Notes: generated by a model from the sequence alone, not told the origin. Counted from the stretch's first letter, positions 1 through 10,873 are shown. The stretch: 64,000 nucleotides of DNA from Papaver somniferum (GCF_003573695.1 NC_039362.1:192692827-192756826); one strand, 5' to 3'. Numbers and translations are program-made.

Positions 1-42
1 GAAGGTGTGAAACATAGAAGTGGAGAGCAAATGAAGAAATGA
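1..42 (+). pseudogene. atpB: 3' tip of plastid-derived atpB (ATP synthase CF1 beta), unit 0
   Basis: The first bases encode the last residues of the chloroplast ATP synthase beta subunit (ending ESKLKK in the intact copy at 62047) and run into atpE through the usual plastid ATGA overlap. The rest of the gene lies outside the window. Several single-base gaps relative to the copy at 61990-62047 already break the frame. It is the end of a repeat unit that begins before the window. Confidence 0.8.
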
Positions 43-432
43 CCTTAAATCTTTGGTACTTACCCCGATCAAATTTTTGGGATTCAGAAGTGAAAGAAAT
101 TGTTTTATCTACTAATAGTGTCCAAATCGGTGTATTACCAAATCACGCCCTATTGCCACAGCTGTAGAGTATAGGTATTTGAGACTACGCCTTAATGACC
201 AATGGTTAAAAATCGCTCTGATGGGTGGTTTTGCTAGAGTAGGCAATAATGATATTACCATCTTAGTAAATGAGCGGAGAAGGGTAGTGACATTGATCCA
301 CAAGAAGCTCAGAAAGCTCTTAAAATAGCTGAAGCTAACTTAAGTCGGGCTGAGGGCAGAGACAAACAATTGAAGCGAATTTAGCCGTCAGACGAGCTAG
401 GACGCGTAGAGGCTATGAATGAAATTTCATAA
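39..432 (+). pseudogene. atpE: plastid-derived atpE (CF1 epsilon), frameshifted, unit 0
   Basis: The sequence matches the intact 133-codon atpE at 62044-62445 along its whole length. The epsilon subunit belongs to the rotor stalk of chloroplast ATP synthase and limits wasteful ATP hydrolysis. Here at least six one- or two-base deletions and insertions (for example near 52, 150, 168, 270 and 360) break the frame, so no epsilon protein can be made. It overlaps the end of atpB by four bases, as in plastids. Confidence 0.9.
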
Positions 433-591
433 AAAAATGCGCCCCAATAAAAAGGAAATTCGTTTGTAAACCATATTTTTGGTTCTGCGGATTGAGTCGA
501 ATCAACTGTAATGGCATTTCTTATGCAACTAAAATAAAAGGGAGGGTGGGTAGAAAAACTTATAGATACTAATTACCCGGTATATAAGTTC

Positions 592-662
592 TACCTATTG
601 GGATTGAACCAATGACTCCCGCCGTATGAAAGCAATACTCTAACCACTGGGTTTAAGTAGGT
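592..662 (-). pseudogene. trnM-CAU: plastid-derived trnM-CAU, damaged, unit 0
   Basis: Read on the minus strand, the anticodon arm with CAU and the T arm are recognisable. Relative to the copy at 62614-62686, three bases are missing from the acceptor/T-arm side and one T is inserted near 653, so the cloverleaf cannot pair fully. Confidence 0.8.
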
Positions 663-833
663 CATTATCATCACAAAGAGAAAGAAAGGGGCTTGTCATA
701 CGATGAATATAGATGCAATCTTATTTCTAAGCAATACCAATTCTTGGTAGGAAACAAGATCAAAGCTATAATGTGGATCATTGAAGATTCATCTTGACAA
801 GAAGAATTATTTCCATGATAAACTATCTATCAC

Positions 834-1503
834 AGGGGCTATAACTCAGTGGTAGAGCAACTCGTTTACACGCGCGCCAATGCTTTTCAGGGGAGTCCAT
901 CACGCAATCAACCAAAATTGATCTTAATCAATAAAATTGATCTATTGGTAAATCAGTGTCTTATCTATATATTCGGGGGAACAATAGCCTGACAAATATT
1001 TGGTTCGGTCCGCTTTTGGGTGCAATTTAGGCCAAAAATAACTGCGCCCATCATTGATTCGATAATTGATAAGGTGTATACACAGCCCATTCAATGCTAG
1101 GCATAATGGGTATAAGGACCTCAAAAAATATCTTTTCGTACTATGAACTTTAAGGTGTATGAAGTTTCATATTTGACTCTTTGAGCAGAGCGATAGAGAC
1201 TCCATTTAACTTAGGTTAATCTAGGCCAGAGGCAGACCTACGTCAAGGTAACTCTTCTTTGAAACACTTTGGTATTGTTCCTGGATCATAATCTAAATAA
1301 TGAATCAGAGCACGTGGAGCCATCTCGTGATCTTTTTGTTAAGAAAAAGTATGGCGGACTATTTGATATTTATATCAGTTGATGAAAGAGCCCAATGCAA
1401 AAAAATGCATGTTGGGTCTTTGGAACAGTTCGAATCATTTCGATAATAAAAAGTTGGATCTGTTTTACCGAGAAGGTCTATGTTTCGAGTCCGTATAGCC
1501 CTA
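834..1503 (+). pseudogene. trnV-UAC: plastid-derived trnV-UAC with group II intron, unit 0
   Basis: Exon 1 is at about 834-871 and ends in the UAC anticodon loop; exon 2 is 1469-1503. Between them lies a roughly 600-bp group II intron that begins GCGCG. Changes in the D arm of exon 1 (ATAACTCAGTGGT against ATAGCTCAGTTGGT in unit 4) and in the T arm (ATGTTTCGAG) damage the tRNA. Splicing in the nucleus is not expected, because plastid group II introns need plastid splicing factors. Confidence 0.8.
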
Positions 1504-2090
1504 GAAATTTGTATAGTTTTCATTTCCTCAATCTTGTTTGTTGGTTGTAGTCGGACGGTCGTTTGGCCCATCGAAATAGAATAATCATCACATGCTCCGA
1601 GCAACCCCCGTGGGTGAGCATGAAGCGGAAAAAATTCATTTCAGTGGGCCCAATCGGTATTTTTTGATCTCGGATAAAAAAAACCGTCCTTTCTTCTTTG
1701 TGGATGAATTACACACAAATTTTTCCTGTTTTCCTATCCAGGATCAAAAGGTTTGTGATATTTCTTTTTTTTTGTACAAAATATCTTTTTATAGATCTCA
1801 ATATACCCCAACCCAATTGCTCACCATTCCAATTCTACTACCGATGCTGACTTTATGCAAGAAGGTTGAGGTCTCCTTTTTGTACTTGGACGAGTTACGA
1901 AGCCCCAACTCCTCGTTTTTTCGGGAGCAGAACTCAATTCGTTGTTTCATAGATAATGAATGTTTCCTAACTCTATTAGTGTTTGCATCCCTGTATATTT
2001 CCATGAGTTGTTTGGGGGATTTGGTCTGTCGAAACAAACACACAAGAAAAAAAAGATGAATTAACTGAAGGATTTAGAATGAAAAAGATA
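1504..2090. other. plastid spacer beyond trnV, ending at the nuclear junction
   Basis: This AT-rich stretch follows trnV-UAC exon 2 in every tail in the window (17113, 46099 and 63514). I see no plastid gene in it; the open frames on both strands are short and not conserved as proteins between copies. The boundary with the nuclear segment is placed at about 2040-2100, but the exact base cannot be fixed from these copies because all of them share it. Confidence 0.6.
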
Positions 2091-4150
2091 ATCGTCCTCA
2101 TGATAAAAAAAATCATCAAAGATGAGAGAAAATCATCCTAAAAATGAGAGAGAATATTTTTAGTAGTAGGAGATTATTTTGTGTTTAGACAAATTTTAAT
2201 TTTGTTCTAATTTTGTTCTCGATTATTCTAATTTTTTTTAAAAAACCCCACCCCCCTATCAGTCACTATCTTTCTTCGATTATTTTAATTTTGTTCTTTA
2301 GACAATTTTATTTTGTGTTTATACTGTAGAGATGTCCAAGTACTAAAATGACTTAAATATCCCTTTTAATTTTCGCCTCGGGTTTGCGAAAACAATTCAG
2401 GATCATCTTGATAACGCTTCATTCCCCGTTTTTCTCTTTACGCCCCAGGGATTTGCCGATTCTAGATCGTGAGATGACTCGGTAGTGCTTTATTCCACGT
2501 TTTCCCGACAAGAGCCGATGCGGTTATGGGTAGATTCAACATCGTGTCGAAAGTCGTTAACGTTCTATTTCCACTTCTTTATACTTCCCACCAAAAAAAA
2601 CGTCTGGACAAAAAACTGATTTCAGTCATGAGAGTCTCATTTATGAGTTTATAACGCTTCCCTCATGGTCTTCTATTCTCTTTCCATCTTTATGCATCCA
2701 AAGTCGATAAATTCCTTTGAGAATTTATCATCCCGCATTATATGGAGGTTGAGTCAATCCCACAATAAATATTTTTACTGGTTACATATAGAAGGTTTAT
2801 AGTCTTAACCTTCCTCAAGAGTTATTCGGGTGGCCTATACGAAACTTTAGGCGTCAGAAAAAAGTGTATATCCTAATTAGTAGGTGGGATATCTTTGGGA
2901 AGTGAGAAACTTTTGCGCATCTAGTAGTCGGGGCATCACAATATGCTACCTCACACGTATTTCTAGTTGTTAATTTCTTTTTAGGCCAAATGATATCTGG
3001 TTGATCTTTACCAAATGATATCTCCATGATCCATCAAGGTACTCTCCAGTAGGACTCATTATTAAAATTACGGCCTCACCTTTCCCACAATCATCTTTGC
3101 TCCTAACTTCCTAACTGAGACACCATGTTTAAAAGACACGTCAAGCTTGAGTCATGAACGACTTAGATAGGGTCACGGATAGATTTTGGTCACGAAAAAC
3201 CAATTTTGGATAGCCAAATACGTCTTAGGTCATAAAAAAATATTGAATCACGGGACAAACTGTATGCATACTCCTCATGATCTGCGAGAAAAGTTATACT
3301 CTTGGTTATGTTAACACACTACCTGCAAGTAGTGATCTTAATTAGGTTTTGCATATCTGTATGATTTAAAAAATATATATATATATCAGTGATATGTACT
3401 ACGCGATTTCATCATATGTGGATTACTAAAAGCTCTCATATAAAGCATATATATTGAATATTTGAATAATTTGAGATAAAAACATATTTTACAAAATTTG
3501 TTTCATATTGGAAATAAAATATAAATTTAATCTTCATTAAGTTTTAATTCTAAAATCGATTTTTCGATAGGTTAGCCAAAGGCCTATTGGATTGAAGAAC
3601 AAGGTATGGGAAAGCTATCAAATCTTTTGAGATTAGAAGCTCGGCTTATGTTTTACAGTTAGTTACTCATCCCAATTAAAGTTAATTTGGTTTTCAGCCT
3701 TCAATTTTATTGAATGTGAGTATTCTATAAAGGAAGAATTCATTAATAATGGTTCCACAATAGAAGTTGAATATTTATGATTGTGAGACTTAGAAGGTTA
3801 AGGATGTCCTCCATTGCTTTAGTTTATTGTCTTAGTTTCCCAGCGAAGACCAAGGAAAGGAATGTATGCAAAGGGAAAAGAAATCATGAATTTTGAGTAT
3901 CCACAAAGGGATAATAAATCCAGAAATTGAACACCTAATTGATGATGAATTGTTAAAGAAATTGTCTTTCTTAAACACATTACTGGACCGTTATAATACT
4001 CCTATTAACATGATAAAGGTATTATGTAAACCATTAAGTTATAGGTAGAATTGGTTACTCGGTATACTTTTTCCTAGCCAACACCACTACAACACGTTGC
4101 ATATCTATCGCCTTGAATGATTCAACCAATCAACATCATCCATTGTTGAA
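2090..4150. other. nuclear segment without recognisable genes, unit 1
   Basis: About 2 kb of AT-rich DNA with a short (AT)n run near 3370. It recurs in unit 2 (about 17650-19490) and unit 4 (46650-48700). I recognise no gene or transposon here. Small frames exist (for example a minus-strand 60-codon frame near 18444-18626 in unit 2), but they break in the other copies. Unit 2 lacks about 40 bp present at 2845-2890 here and in unit 4. Confidence 0.5.
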
Positions 4151-4610
4151 ATACCAGCATTACCTTACCTCGGTATAAAGTCCAAAACTTCGCTTTAAAA
4201 TTGTATCACCTCCTTGCCATTGCAGACAAACCGAAGTATAATGCATCGACAAACACAGCCTTCGAATCATCAAACGGAAAGTCTAGTTCCATCACTGCAT
4301 TCTGCATACTTCTTTTCCACAAAGCAAACAACTGGATGATGAAAAATTATTGGACAACTTCATGTTAACGAACATTAGCTTCGTCAACAACTGTACCTTT
4401 TTGAAAATCCCAACAAAATCTGCTAAACCAACAGCTTGAGCTAGGTAGTGAACGATCATCTTGAATATCGTGGTTAACCGGTTATCTTCACCCTTATCAT
4501 TGCCAAGTCCCTTAGAAGTGGCGGAAATGTTGCGTTCGTCTTCACTACTATAGTACCGTCGTCAACCCCATAGTCGGGAAGGTAGGAAATTGTCTCCATC
4601 TGAAAATGTC
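4150..4610 (-). pseudogene. fragment of an unrecognised nuclear protein gene, unit 1
   Basis: On the minus strand the stretch reads, in shifting frames, a protein-like sequence starting [16 protein letters not shown] and continuing through HYLAQAVGLADFVGIFKKV to a Ser-rich part, DFPFDDSKAVFVDALYFGL and a stop. I do not recognise the family. The same fragment is in unit 2 (19495-19857) and unit 4 (about 48770-49170), and its first part is in unit 3 (36282-36358). In this copy single-base changes near 4325, 4470 and 4490 break the frame. It lies upstream of U2 and is divergent from it. Confidence 0.4.
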
Positions 4611-4753
4611 TTGCCTTTTCAGATATAAGTGACTCCAGATTGGGTGTTAGTTACTACTACATCAGAGTTTGGCACATTGTTATCGAAGTCTTTTCAGACA
4701 CTCGTATCCTGCCCATGACTCGTATACCTAAGCCGGAGTAAGCTAATACTTTA

Positions 4754-4803
4754 GTCCCACCTAGACTAGTTAAAGCAGAAGAACGGAAACGAGACTGTAT
4801 AAA
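4754..4803 (+). promoter_or_regulatory. U2 snRNA promoter: USE and TATA box, unit 1
   Basis: The upstream sequence element GTCCCACCTAG (4754-4764) matches the first seven positions of the plant snRNA consensus RTCCCACATCG. A TATAAA box is at 4798-4803. They lie 76 and 32 bases before the U2 start, the arrangement known for Pol II-transcribed plant snRNA genes; the Pol III genes such as U6 have a USE-TATA gap about ten bases shorter. Confidence 0.8.
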
Positions 4804-4829
4804 GCAAGAAGCTAAAGAATTGAACAAGC

Positions 4830-5023
4830 ATACCTTTCTCGGCCTTTGGCTAAGATCAAGTGTAGTATCTGTTCTTATCAGTTTAATATCTGATATTGAG
4901 CCATCGGCTCACACGATATTAAATTAATTTTTTTCAAGGGGGAGTTCCCATCACAGCAGCTTGCTGCTAGGGTTCTCACGCGTCGCCTTTGTGTTGCACT
5001 ACTGCATAGGCCTGGCACACCCC
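4830..5023 (+). ncRNA. U2: U2 snRNA, unit 1 (two single-base deletions)
   Basis: U2 snRNA pairs with the intron branch point in the major spliceosome. The 5' end ATACCTTTCTCGGCC, the branch-point recognition GTAGTA, the Sm-type T-rich stretch before AAGGGGGAG, and the 3' loop IV ending GGCCTGGCACACCCC are all visible. Length is 194 against 196 in units 3 and 4. One T is missing in the first stem-loop (GGCCTTTGGC) and one G in the following stem (GATATTGAGCC). It may be transcribed from its promoter, but the RNA would be altered in stem I. Confidence 0.9.
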
Positions 5024-5324
5024 AACCAAAACTAAGATAAAAATTATGTTCCCTAACCTGGACCCTTTCACCAGTTTCGCAAATCTCAGAGCAGTTAGCT
5101 CTTGAATTTGGTGTTCTTGCCACGGGTTTGGCCTTCAATGTGAACCTGTATCACTTTGGGAAATCCAATCTGAAAATGTCCAAATTCACCATTGCTTCTA
5201 GAAACGGTGGTTCCAAATTCACCAATAAAAGCTCTTGGTAACACTCCACCAAGGTCCAAGTAAGATCTTTGTTCTTATAGCCCAACATATTAAAAAAAAA
5301 AACTATCCATTTTCCGTAAGGATC

Positions 5325-5486
5325 ATACTTACCTGAACGGGGTCTATGACTGATCATGAAGGGTCATGGCCTAGGTTAGTGACTTCCATTGCACTTTGGA
5401 AGGGCGCTCGCCTAAGATCTCCCCACTGAGGGAGAGTCTACGTCATAATTTGTTCCTGAGGGGGAACGCGTCCGCGCGGCCCCTGC
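5325..5486 (+). ncRNA. U1: U1 snRNA, unit 1
   Basis: U1 snRNA recognises 5' splice sites. The 5' end ATACTTACCTG, complementary to the 5' splice site, is present. So are the stem-loop body, the Sm site ATAATTTGTTCC and the closing GCGCGGCCCCTGCC. The base after CCTG is A, where units 2 and 3 have G (CCTGGACGGGG). The region upstream has no canonical USE or TATA at -70 and -30, unlike the unit 2 copy, so this copy may be promoterless. It follows U2 by about 300 bp on the same strand. Confidence 0.88.
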
Positions 5487-5503
5487 CAATCTTCCAAGTC
5501 TAA
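5487..5503 (+). terminator. U1 snRNA 3'-end box
   Basis: CAATCTTCCAAGTCTAA fits the plant snRNA 3'-end box CA-N(3-10)-AGTNNAA exactly, with eight spacer bases. It sits directly after the U1 body and should direct 3'-end formation. The element is repeated after U1 in units 2, 3 and 4. Confidence 0.75.
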
Positions 5504-6028
5504 ATTTTATCTACGGTTGTATTATTTAGCGTTTGCTCTTACCATAGTGCAGTTTGCTTGATCCGAACAGGATCTGTTATTTGAGCTTGATCTGCAACAC
5601 TTGATGATCTCGTCAGAATGTGTTGGACAATAAGTTTCTCTGAAAAATATGGAATTGCATTATCTTAATCATCAATTTTCTTCGCAAGAAAAAAAAAAAA
5701 ACTCCCGACTGTAGTTCCCCAATTTTATTTTATTTTGATAATTTTCCGTTATGGCCTGTAAACAAGCCCTTCTGTTAAAACATGGCTGCCCAAAATCAAA
5801 TTGAAGGCTACTATTCTAATAAGGTGAATTCGTTTGGATAGCAGGTGATCATCATCCCTTGTGTTGTTAAAGGCACTTAAGATAGGAGGGGGACTCAATA
5901 GCACTTTAAATATGGCCACACAAATTGACTCATGCATGTGGCTTGAAGATAAGATATGAAAAGGCCACATCCAAGAAATTTTACAGTCAATAAGACTAGT
6001 GGAGGTGGTGTTTACTCTAAATAGACCG
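5504..6028. other. spacer between U1 and the DEG5 fragment
   Basis: No gene is recognised in this 0.5 kb. It probably holds the upstream and 5' leader sequence of the DEG5 fragment. A poly-A run near 5690 varies in length between units (for example 22044 and 37450), as expected for a homopolymer. Confidence 0.45.
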
Positions 6029-6648
6029 ATGGTGGTGGTGTTGGGTTCCATTCATCATCACTTGATCTCTAAATCCGCAATAATAATCTCAGCAAACATT
6101 TCTTCCTCTTCTTCTGTGAACAATCACAGAGATTGTTCCTCACAAGGCGGAATTCTCAATATTAGCTACTTCCTCAATTTATCTTCTTTTACATTTGGCG
6201 TCTTTTCAGTTGGCAAATGCTCGAGTAGAAGAAGAACACCTCAGCGCCAAGAAGAACGGTCGTTCAGGTATTCGAAGAGGCTTCTCCTTCGGTGGTTTTA
6301 TTAAGGACCTTGAATTAGCTAAGACCTCGTCAGGCAGAAGCACAAATACTGAAGAAGTTCTTACGAAAGAAGAAGAGGAAACTGCGAAAGTCGAAGGGAC
6401 TGGTTCTGGTTTCATATGGGATAAAAGTGGACACATAGTGACCAATTATCATGTCATAGCTAAGTTGGCAACTGATACGACTGGACTTCAGCGTTGCAAG
6501 GTATTTCTTGAAGATGCACACGGGAAAAGTTCTCCAAGGAAGGCAAACTTGTTGGTTTTGATCCACGTATGATTTGGCGGTTTTAAAGATCGATGTCGCC
6601 GAAGGAAATTTCGATCTCAAACCTGCTCTTCTTGGTACCTCTGGTGAT
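6029..6648 (+). pseudogene. DEG5: 5' fragment of nuclear DEG5 (chloroplast Deg protease), unit 1
   Basis: DEG5 is a thylakoid-lumen serine protease of the trypsin-like Deg/HtrA family; it lacks a PDZ domain and works with DEG8 in photosystem II repair. The ATG at 6029 opens a Ser-rich chloroplast transit peptide. Further on come KVEGTGSGF, the catalytic His region [14 protein letters not shown] and the Asp region DLAVLKID. The sequence stops after LLGTSGDL, before the GNSGGP serine motif, so the protease domain is cut in half. A deletion near 6121 and a missing G near 6520 also shift the frame. The fragment ends in a fold-back palindrome fused to ndhJ. Confidence 0.85.
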
Positions 6649-6685
6649 TTATGTCGTATCACCAGAGGTACCAAGAAGAGCAGGT
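6621..6685. repeat. 28-bp perfect fold-back palindrome at the DEG5 break, unit 1
   Basis: Left arm 6621-6648, loop 6649-6657 (9 bases), right arm 6658-6685. The right arm is the exact reverse complement of the last 28 bases of the DEG5 fragment. About 35 bases of unassigned filler follow before ndhJ begins at 6721. The structure is shared by all units and therefore predates amplification. Confidence 0.95.
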
Positions 6686-6720
6686 ACCAAAGTTCAGTAT
6701 CCTTCTCTCATCTGTTTTAA

Positions 6721-7078
6721 GAGATTCCCAACATATCAAGATTCCCGTTCTTGGAAATCCGCACTTTTCCAAATCCAAAAAACAGATGGAATTCTAGGAT
6801 TTATCCTTGGGGCAAATACTTTTATGCATACCTCCTCTGCTGATCCACACCATACTCTATTCTCGTAAGATGATACACACTAGCTAAGAGTCCGCCTGGT
6901 GCTACATCATAGGCACACTGAGAGCGTAGATAATTGTAACCATATACATATGAATGACAGCAATGGAATGCCAATCCTCGGGCTTTATTTGTAAAGTTTC
7001 GAATCCTTGGTAATCGAAGCCTAAAAATCTATGAACTAACCCATGCTTGACTAGCCAAGCAGACAAACGACCCTGCAT
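6721..7078 (-). pseudogene. ndhJ: plastid-derived ndhJ, 3'-truncated, unit 1
   Basis: The start ATG (7078, minus) begins [20 protein letters not shown], the N-terminus of the NdhJ subunit of the chloroplast NADH dehydrogenase-like complex. About 120 of the usual 158 codons are present, ending at ESYDMLGIS where the plastid DNA joins the filler and DEG5 fold-back. In this copy small deletions (near 6740 and 6950) shift the frame. It is the outer end of the plastid insert. Confidence 0.9.
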
Positions 7079-7190
7079 TTTTTTAATCTCTCCCGATTTT
7101 CATTTGTATAGTAGTTCACGTTTACGACGAAATTTTGAAATTGAAGTGAAGGGCATTTGCTATTCTTCTGCAAAAAGAAAAGCAGTATCC

Positions 7191-7921
7191 CTAATTCACT
7201 AATTCATGGGAAGATACTGAACTTTGGTATTTTAAAAATGTTTCATAAGGTATCTCTGAAGTAGATCGCGATTGATAGAGTAATCCTTGATCATAATTTC
7301 CAGTATGCGTGCTACGTCCAACATAAAACTTGTGAGTGGTAGTAAAACATCGATTATTTGTTGAGACCCAAATCTATCTTGGTAGATTTCTCGAGATACC
7401 TTCTTACGAAGTTTTGTTATAGCATCGATAACTTCCTCCGGTTTAGGAGGGAAACCTGGCAAATAAACATCCACAATTAGCTTATCAACTCCTCGAATAG
7501 TACTATAAGAATCAGTACTGAACATCCCTCCTGTAATAGTGCAGGCTCCCATAGCAATTACATATTTTGGTTCAGGCATTTGCTCATATAATCTTACTAA
7601 AGAGGGAGCCATTTTCATTGTTACTGTGCCTGTTAAAATTAAGTTCCGCTTTCCTAGGACTCGATCTTGGTACCAAGCCATAATGATCAAAGTCGAAGCG
7701 CGAGCTATTAATGAAGCAAATTCAATAAAGCAACAATCGGTACCATACAGAAGCGTCCATAAACTGGAGAGTCTTGACCAATTTGAAAGATCATTTGATG
7801 TAGTTGAAATAACTGAATTTTGGGTTGTTTGATCAAGTACCGGAAACTCAATGGAATTCATAACTGTCTCAATGTCATTTTTTTCTTCTTTATTGTCTGA
7901 ATATTCAGGAGCTAAGACCAT
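7191..7921 (-). pseudogene. ndhK: plastid-derived ndhK, frameshifted, unit 1
   Basis: NdhK carries the N2-type 4Fe-4S cluster of the plastid NDH complex. The Cys pair in [10 protein letters not shown] and the Cys in [10 protein letters not shown] are kept, but the last ligand is lost: the motif reads LPGFPPKP where the family has LPGCPPKP. The same change is in units 2 and 4. Indels near 7360, 7480 and 7640-7700 break the frame. The gene overlaps ndhC by ten bases as in plastids. Confidence 0.9.
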
Positions 7922-8266
7922 TCCAACGCTCCTTTTCGCCATGCATAAACTAAACCAACAATTAGGATAAGCACGAAAATTAAAGCTTCTTAAAAACGGA
8001 TACACCCAATACATCTAAACTCATCGCCCATGGGTAAAGAAAAACCGTTTCAACATCAAAACAACAAAAACAAACAAACAATAATAACGAATTCGGAATT
8101 GTAACAAGCGTCGCCCATTGGTTCTATGCCTGATTCATAACTAGAAAGTTTCTCCGGTCCTTCGAGAGTCGGGGCTAAAACCCCGAAATGAAAAAAGCCA
8201 AAATAGGAATAAGACTTGATATTATTAGAAATGCCCAGAAAATGTCATATTCGTAAAGCAAAACAG
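7912..8266 (-). pseudogene. ndhC: plastid-derived ndhC, frameshifted, unit 1
   Basis: This copy of the small membrane subunit NdhC spans its full length but carries deletions near 7993, 8045-8090, 8150 and at the start codon (AAACAGATG where unit 2 has AAACATAGATG). No NdhC can be translated. The intact-length copy is at 52494-52856. Confidence 0.85.
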
Positions 8267-9499
8267 ATGCACTCCTATGAATGTGGAAAAAATATATACC
8301 GTATTCCTCGATTCGATCTGGAATTTGAATTAAGCTATAACTGTTAGTCGAAATACCAATGAATTTTGATTGAACTCCCCAGTTTTTTTTGCTGTGGGTC
8401 ATTCTTGTTTCAAGGTTCATCGAGTGGAGTCCTATTTTCACTTCTTTCAATTCCATTTCGATATGCTAGAGACATATTATGCTCTTATTACAAACTTATC
8501 GTTTTTATCTTGTCTCAGATTTTCTCTAAAAAAAAGAGAAAAAAATTACATATTTTTTTAGTTATAATTTATAGAAAATTTTTATTAAGATTAAATTAAG
8601 ATACTATTAAGAATATTAAGAATTCATATGGATGTTATATATTTTATGAATATTCATATAATAAAACCGAAAGGTATTTTATTTTTTTCATTAAGATCCA
8701 ATCCAGTTAGAGGATTGTTGTTTCTATTGATTAGATACGGAAACTGAATGCATCGCCCTATTCTATTTTTTCCTTGTTCTAGACTTAATGGATTTTATTC
8801 AATGCCTTGAATTGAGAGAAACCCTTACATATAACAATCCTAGGGTTCTATCCCCAATTTACCATTTTTTAGTCGTACTACCTCGACCTGCAACCCGTCT
8901 CCCCAAAAAAGAATCGGGTTATGAAATTAAAGCTCGAAGTCTTAAAAGAAGAATCTAGAATATCGGTCTTTAGTACTTGACTTGAAATGGGTCCGAAAAG
9001 GCGGGAATACTTATTAATGTAATAAAAATTAGTTTTAAAGTAAGACCAACCACTGGGTTAGCCTTCATGCAAAAAAAGATTTATTTTGAACGAGAACCCT
9101 ACAAACGAAGTATATCACAACGGGAAAGTAAGCCGAATCCTAAATAATTTACAGAATAAACTTCTTCTAATCGAATCGCGCTTTATCAAATCTAATGATA
9201 TTTATTGTAGAAATTCTCGGGATCGAGCCATCTGCTCTTTATCCGAGAAAAGATATTCTTTTTTGCATGGTCCAATCATTGATCCCGAGAATTTCTACAA
9301 TAAATTAGGTAGGTTACTAGTATAGTTCCCTATCCACGATTCTGCTATTGTAATGGAATAATTTTACTGGAATGGAATACATGAAGAGTCTCTGGGATGG
9401 GTATAAATATAAAAGGTGAGTAAGATTTTGAATGCTTTGTTGTGTATGTACAAACAAAGTAAAAAAATTATGATTTGATTAATATCGGTGAATCAGTCT
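8267..9499. other. plastid spacer between ndhC and cemA (not adjacent in standard plastomes)
   Basis: About 1.2 kb of AT-rich plastid-like DNA with no recognised gene. In the usual angiosperm plastome ndhC is followed by trnV, not cemA, so a rearrangement point must lie in this stretch or at its edges. It recurs in units 2 and 4 and is deleted in unit 3. Confidence 0.6.
9200..9305. repeat. 25-bp perfect inverted repeat in the ndhC-cemA spacer
   Basis: Arms 9200-9224 and 9281-9305 are exact reverse complements separated by 56 bases. Units 2 (31136-31242, one mismatch) and 4 (53801-53904) keep it. Such stem-loops often stabilise plastid mRNA 3' ends, but no flanking gene is recognised here. 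Confidence 0.85.
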
Positions 9500-10178
9500 T
9501 TAGTCATTCATTGAATAAAAATCACTACAAGTGACGGAGATACGCGATTTAAATAACGGAAAATCCAATATTTTAAAAGTGTATCTAGAATGACTGGGAA
9601 AGTGGAAACAAGACCAGATATAATTTGATCATTATGATAAAATCCAAAATCCTTGAGATAGAGCCAATCATTAGTTCCCAACCATGAGGCGAATGGAATC
9701 CGATACATAAATCAGTTAATAAAAGAAAAAATCTTTTATTGTGTCACTTAAGTTATAGAGGAATTCTTTCACCCAAGAATTAAGAACGAGAAGTTCTTCA
9801 TTACCTAGAATAGAATAACCACTTAGAATAGCGAAACATATTATATTTGTCGAGAAGTGCAAAATGCTATGAATATGACCTTCATTGTGCATCTTGACCA
9901 ATTGTATCGTTTCTTTGTGGATTTCTATACGGAGCTTTTGTATATGTGTCTCCGGGTACTCCTTTATAATTTCGTCCAAAAAGAAAATTTCTAATCTATT
10001 AATTTTTCTAGAAGATTCTTTTATTTAATATCATTCAAAAACATTTCGGGTTGCCTAGTATTCCACCAATTTGTAACCCAGGATTCAGATTTTTATTAAA
10101 TGAGAGAGAAACCCACCAGGGTAAAAATAAAATAGATGCAAGATATGTGAGGGTAGTGAATGTTTTCTTTTGTGGCAT
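9500..10178 (-). pseudogene. cemA: plastid-derived cemA, disrupted, unit 1
   Basis: CemA is a chloroplast envelope membrane protein linked to proton and CO2 handling. The full length is represented, but codon ~52 after NDIK is TAA where unit 4 has GAA. Further deletions lie near 9653, 9725 and 9985. Units 2 and 3 share the premature stop. Confidence 0.9.
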
Positions 10179-10324
10179 TTTAAATATGTAAATTACTAAG
10201 GAAACCATCTTTCGTCGACTCTATCCGATCGAAAATTTCTATGAAGCATGAGTTTAAAATGAAGATTCCTTAGTTCTGTTCCTTCCCCCCATGCTAACAA
10301 AACATTAATTCTTCGCAGTTCATT

Positions 10325-10873
10325 TCAAAATACTTCAATTGGTACGCGCAAGAAATAGGCCAATTCCGCCGCTTTTTGTTCAATTTCTCGTGGAGTCAGA
10401 TTCTCATCAGTACGAGTCAAGGGAATGGCTCCCTGACCTCTGATTTCCATATAAAGGAACGACGAGGAAAAAGACCCTCTTTAATTTCGATTCTAATCGA
10501 CTGGACATCTCTCATAAGGAATCGAAGGAAGATACGACGATTTATTCCAGGAAATCCCAACGAAAAATACACACTATTCCTTCTTTTCGATCAAATCGGT
10601 CATAACCACTACCTACATTCCACGAAATTGTGCACCATAAATAGGAGCTAATGAACAGACCCGCGATCCCATAGAAAGACATAACGATGCCTTGTGGAAA
10701 AAAGAGGATTTCCTGAGACGGGAATAAGGATATCAGATTCCTACCAAGATAACTAGAAGTTCAACCAATAAGAACCCTAGTGAACCTAAAAGAAGGATAC
10801 AGGCCCAGCAGAAATTACTTGTTTTTCGAGACCCTTATAAGTTCTATCCATATACGTCTGAGCGCCAGTTCAT
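10325..10873 (-). pseudogene. ycf4: plastid-derived ycf4, frameshifted, unit 1
   Basis: Ycf4 is a thylakoid assembly factor for photosystem I. This copy aligns over its full length with the intact 184-codon frame at 54939-55493. At least five single- or two-base deletions (near 10457, 10557, 10760, 10833 and 10856) destroy the frame. Confidence 0.88.

Noticed and set aside
3360..3480. AT-rich (AT)n stretch as a centromeric or scaffold element
   Set aside because: Too short and without other support; simple low-complexity DNA.
4878..5138. Minus-strand 86-codon frame over U2 (and its repeats near 20137, 36525, 49331)
   Set aside because: It is a shadow of the U2 snRNA and its flank; no protein family fits and the RNA explanation is complete.
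6593..6868. Plus-strand frame MSPKEISISNLLFLVPLVIYVV over the fold-back, repeated in all units
   Set aside because: It reads DEG5 out of frame, then the palindrome, then antisense ndhJ; its repetition follows from unit duplication.
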